Assembly (NCBI RefSeq): GCF_964340395.1
Contig: NC_135569.1
Coordinates: 10,926,019 to 10,990,018 of the forward strand
Reading direction: 5' to 3'
DNA: 64,000 nt
Source of the DNA: Glandiceps talaboti
Taxonomy: Eukaryota > Hemichordata > Enteropneusta > Spengelidae
Position numbers and translations under genes: made by a program. Shown here piece by piece: positions 58,100 to 64,000 of the stretch (positions are counted from its first letter, which is position 1; each line of letters starts with the position of its first letter). The notes under the pieces are model-generated. The model saw only the letters and a list, made by a program, of their open reading frames with translations. It did no database searches and was not told the origin of the DNA.

Positions 58100-59600
58100 T
58101 TCAGTTTGTTATTATAGTTGATGAATTTTCTTAATATGATGCTTAATCTTCATTGATAGTTATACTATAATTCAGTGTAATATGCTATCTTCTGAAGTTC
58201 CAGCCATTTCTCAGGTAACCACCACAAGAGGGTGCACCAGATTTGGCAAAGTGAAGGCTAAAATTTGGTCATGGCCACTGATCATATGGCAGTGGACTAA
58301 GCCATGAAAAAATGTGTGTAAAAGAAATTTTGTGTTCTTAAAAGAGCGTTATCATAGTAGTTAGGTATGGTTTAATTACTTGCAGTCACTGATAAAATTT
58401 AAAAGAGTACAGTTTGAATAACATGAAAAATGAGTGGTAAATTTGTGTCTTCTGTCTTTATACTACAGTCAACTATTCTGACCCTCACTTCTTGCCCCAA
58501 AACAACTTGCGAACAGCACTCCTAGTGGCCAAACTGTGAGATCTTTTAGCTCTCTGCAAAGATAACCAGAATGCGGTGTATTGCTATTATAAGTTGAGTT
58601 CTCTCAATTTATTGAGTTCTTGGTTCTTTGTTCTACCGTATTGTATTTTGAAAACAATAGAAGATATTAACATTACTATTCTTTTGTCATGCTAATTAGA
58701 AATGACTTCATCATCATCATATGAATTCAAAGTGATAAAAATCCGATGTAGATGTCGGCTAATCGTTCATCATTATTTGACCTCGGTATTTTTGTTTCAA
58801 TTGACCTTCGTGATACATGTCTATGTTTACGTCGTGGTGACCACCTCCTCTAGAAATACTGCGGTAAAATAACGATGAACGATTAGCCGACATCTAAATC
58901 ATATTTTAATCAGATTGCATATGAATTATAAATAGATGTATCATCATTTTTTCTTGCATACTCATGTATGGAAAATAACATGAAATACAACTATTTATGA
59001 CAGTAACATGAATTTTTCGATATACTGGGGTTAAAGGTCAAGACATGACAAGTGAGTTTTGCTGCATATAAATTGAAATTATTTTTATGGTTTCTTTAAT
59101 ATTCTTTGTAGCAATGAGATGAAACTTGTCAGGATTGCCGTACAAACCACAAACTGATCTAGAGCAAATTCAATATGTAAAGGTCAAAATTGGTCTTCTG
59201 CCTTCAGAAAAACGATTGTCATGAACCGTAATGTTTTGCTTGTGCAAATATAAAACATTAGATCGTTTGTCTGTATTTTGAACCCAACTGGCTTTCACTA
59301 CCCAGACACTCTCAGATTACAGTCTTTATAATGTAAGTTCTCAAATGGCAGCAATGGTAGTGGAATTCCGAAAATATGAAAAGCATATCTTTACTTCTCT
59401 ATTCAGTATAAAAATATTTCAATATAGACTATGGTTAGTTCTGATATTGTCATATGCTTTTGTTGGTGATATCTTTCTATATGAAGCACTCATGAGCACA
59501 GCTCAAAGTGCTTTATTACCCCTGGCATGGACCTATAATGAAACAATGCCATTCATACCATCTAAACTCACTGGAAAGCATACAACCCATTGCTGCCCCT
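58100..59600. other. Presumed LZIC intron, mostly unassigned
   Basis: Contains a small fold-back element at 58740-58915: arms AATCCGATGTAGATGTCGGC plus TAATCGTTCATCATTATTT and the complement. The end motif TCTGATTAAAATCCGATGTA also occurs alone near 21892 in USP48 intron 25, so it is a dispersed family. An open frame at 59345-59605 is discussed under rejected items. Confidence 0.5.
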
Positions 59601-60370
59601 ACTAGCACATAGGATTTTATCCTTCAAACAACAATCTCTGGCCTACCAGGTCCCCATTTATACAGCTGTGTTAACTAGGGTATAGTGATGATACTGCCAC
59701 TAAGTAAATAGCATTAAATCCTTCACATTGCAATCTCTATCCTACCAGGTCCCCATTATATACAGCTGTGTTGACTGGGGTACAGTGGTGGTACTGCCAC
59801 TAAGTAAATAGCATTAAATCCTTCACATTGCAATCTCTGTCCTACCAGGTCCCCATTTATACAGCTGTGTTGACTGGGGTACAATGGTGGTACTGCCACT
59901 AAGTAAATAGCATTAAATCCTTCTCATTGCAATCTCTGTCCTACCAGGTCCCCATTTATACAACTGTGTTGACTGGGGAACAATGGTGTTACTGCCACTA
60001 AGTAAATAGCGTTAAATCCTTCATATAACAATCTCTATCCTACCAGGTCCCCATTTATACAACTGTGTTGACTGGGGTACAATGGTGGTACTGCAACTAC
60101 GTACACAGGATTACAACCTTCACATGGCAATCTCTGTCCTACCAGGTCCCCATTTATATGTAGCTGTACTGACTGGGGTATAGTGGTGGTACTGCCACTA
60201 AGTACACACGATTACAACCTTCACAAAACAATCTCTATCCTACCAGGTCCCCATTTATACAGCTGTGTTGACTGGGGTACAGTGGTGGTACTGCCACTAA
60301 GTACACAGATCAAATCCTTCACAAAACAACCTCTATCCTACCAGGTCCCCATTTATATAGCTGAGTTGTG
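59600..60370. repeat. About 100-bp tandem array
   Basis: Seven to eight units with CCTACCAGGTCCCCATTTAT, ACAGCTGTGTTGACTGGGGT, GGTGGTACTGCCACTAAGTA and a variable CACA/AATAG part. High identity between units. It ends about 310 bp before the first LZIC coding exon. Confidence 0.93.
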
Positions 60371-60647
60371 TGAGTTATTGTAGTGGTTCAAATGTTGCCA
60401 AATGAATGACTTTTAGTCATTTAATAACAAATGGTAGTAACAAGGCTCGACTTGACAAATTGCAGATATTTAGCTGGTCACTAACCATTCGACCATCTTT
60501 GTTTTTATTGAAACCAAAATAACAGTAGCCAGGTTCAAACCAACACATTTGAGATTTTGAATTAGCCATGGCCACTCTAACTATTCAACAATCATGACTG
60601 TCTGTGTTATGTTTGCAGGATCCAGGCTGATGTAGTAACAATCATAA

Positions 60648-62277
<1,630 letters not shown>

Positions 62278-62620
62278 GTATGTAAATACTTCTTGATTTC
62301 TTGGTATTATATATATATATACATATTACATCATATTTATATAGCCTACAGTGATTGGCTTAGATCATATCACATGGTATAGACTACTGACTCATAGTAC
62401 ATAGATTGTGCACTAGTCACATTCTATTTTCCCTAGGGCACTATTCATGTAGCATGGAAGTCTTATCAAGGTGTGGGTTTAGAATCTCATTCAGATAATT
62501 TAACATGAGGTGACACAATTCAGACAATTCTGATAGTAAACCCTCATGTCTGCCATTACTATGGAAACGCAGACAAGAAATGCAACTATTTAAACAAAGG
62601 AAACAAGCACATCTGTTAAA

Positions 62621-62643
62621 CCCCCCCCCCCCCCCCCCCCCCC
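62621..62643. repeat. Poly-C run
   Basis: 23 consecutive C on the plus strand in the third known LZIC intron. A length-unstable homopolymer and possible i-motif/G-quadruplex site; sequencing may misjudge its length. Confidence 0.9.
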
Positions 62644-63027
62644 TATTGGTTCTGGTCAGCACGTGCATCACTTAAATACCCCCCGCGTCGGTCTTTTTTG
62701 TGTGTGTTTGTTCAGCCCATGCAGTCTGCAGATCTGTGGGAAAACACAAAAATAACCCTCCCTACTTCAGTGAAGATAACTACAGAGTCAATCCATGAAC
62801 AAGCAAATTACATCTGCCCCACATACACACTTGCTCTAAAGTACTAAATAAAACGAACAGTAACTGTCATAAATAGTAGATTGAGTGACAGGTTTGTTGA
62901 GAATAAATAAAAATGTGTTGTCACACCATTTTAGACAAACAGTCCTGACCAGAAACAATTCTTTTTTTTTATTTGGCCTTAGCTGTGTGCTGTTAATGAG
63001 TGATGAAGTATATGTATGTTTTATAAT

Positions 63028-63186
63028 CAGTGGTAAGCTTGTAATAGCTTCACGTCACCACTATCCAATCAGTGGTAAGCTTGTAATAGCTTCACATCAC
63101 CACTATCCAATCAGTGGTAAGCTTGTAATAGCTTCACATCACCACTATCCAATCAGTGGTAAGCTTGTAATAGCTTCACATCACCC
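63028..63186. repeat. 42-bp tandem array in a LZIC intron
   Basis: Four nearly identical units of CAGTGGTAAGCTTGTAATAG, CTTCACATCACCACTATCCA and AT. Each unit contains a donor-like CAGTG|GTAAGC on the LZIC sense strand. Confidence 0.93.
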
Positions 63187-63189
63187 CCA

Positions 63190-64000
63190 GATTTAGGGTA
63201 ATACCGGTTTTTAGTAAGCATTTAGTTTGGCGCCATGCATGAAGATTTTATCAAACGTTGAAATCTTAGCTGAGAGATATATTTATTCTGCAATGCATGG
63301 TCTTATAGGATAAGTAAGACAGGTCTAGTAGCATATGATACCACTATGTCGATTTATTGAATTTGAATAGTTTCATAACGTGCCTTGGTGGTACAATATA
63401 CTACCGACTGCCCCTAAGTAAGAAAGAGTATGTTAATATAAAGCTGTTTAATCCAACTGAAATGGTAGTGATTAAATCTGTCCTGGGGTAAATAGATCTC
63501 CTAATATTTGCCCTAGTACTTCTTGAGACATCTTTTCAATGCATGCCTTTGTGTAAGTTTGGGAACCCCAATAATATAGGGATAAATCTGGTAAAGCTAG
63601 CTTATATTTCCATACATTGTGTCTGAATTTTGGTGGGGAACCCGAGACAAGATGCTGGGAACTCAGATGGTGTACTTAACACTGCCTTGAACAATCTAAA
63701 ATGATTAGTAAGGTTTACAGGAGGAGATTATCTGTTACTAGCTGATAAATTATTTAAGAGATGTAAGTCTTGTTGGGGTCATGGTATAAAAAATTTTAAC
63801 ACTGTAGCTAGATTAAATATTTTTAGCAAAATGTCTACATTTTAAGCCTGAAGAATAGTTATTTTGTATTGCTATGTGAAAACTTATACCATCAGATAGA
63901 GTCTTTCTTAAGATACCATCATCGTAAACCACAGCCTCTTGAATGATATTTCACAGTGTTGTGGAAGAAATATTCACTCAGATTTGTGAGAATGTAAGAC
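63190..64000. other. LZIC intron continuing to the window edge
   Basis: No further LZIC exon (expected to start AIQAAISQAF-like) and no repeat family recognised. Confidence 0.4.

Noticed and set aside
59345-59605. 86-codon frame with a hydrophobic segment (WLVLILSYAFVGDIFLYEAL), possible membrane protein exon
   Set aside because: Weak resemblance to ion-channel helices only. No splice context or conserved motif, and it lies in the presumed LZIC intron. Left unannotated.

Overview
The window is animal nuclear DNA: AT-rich, with long introns bounded by GT/AG, genes split into many small exons, and very heavy micro- and minisatellite and fold-back transposon content. Exon-by-exon translation gives two complete housekeeping genes that align almost codon for codon with vertebrate orthologues, one complete secreted C-type lectin, and the 5' part of a fourth conserved gene. 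The conserved intron-rich structure suggests a marine invertebrate bilaterian, perhaps a deuterostome such as an acorn worm. I cannot name the species from sequence alone.

Layout. (1) 841-23289, + strand: USP48, a nuclear ubiquitin-specific protease, rebuilt as 27 exons (about 1,097 residues) with catalytic Cys and His boxes, DUSP-like modules and a C-terminal ubiquitin-like domain. Its introns hold at least ten independent tandem arrays. (2) 23290-29400: repeat-dominated spacer with a broken sigma-class glutathione S-transferase first exon (about 26.5 kb) and a LINE 3' fragment (about 28.5 kb). (3) 29422-32568, - strand: a secreted C-type lectin of 208 residues in five exons, one of only 10 nt. 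(4) 32.6-42.7 kb: gene-free, with a 76-bp satellite, a recent 1.4-1.5-kb tandem duplication and several fold-back elements. (5) 42790-55025, - strand: ABCF3, rebuilt as 19 exons (711 residues; human about 709), a twin-ATPase ABC-F protein. (6) 55.03-62.3 kb, + strand: LZIC, starting head to head with ABCF3; two coding exons (60681-60781 and 62142-62277) are present and the gene runs off the right edge.

There is no operon-like organisation. The genes are unrelated housekeeping genes plus one immune-type lectin. ABCF3 and LZIC probably share a bidirectional promoter near 55.03 kb.

The most unusual signal is the link between tandem repeats and splice sites. A 30-bp minisatellite at 20151-20930 is an amplification of the last codons of USP48 exon 23 together with its 5' splice site, giving about 20 candidate donors in a row; the first four keep the reading frame. 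A second array starts exactly at the exon 26 donor, and another in ABCF3 intron 5 carries a strong donor in each unit. A second theme is the conversion of MITE termini into tandem satellites at three or more loci, beside a fold-back family with apparent TTAA target sites present in about seven copies.
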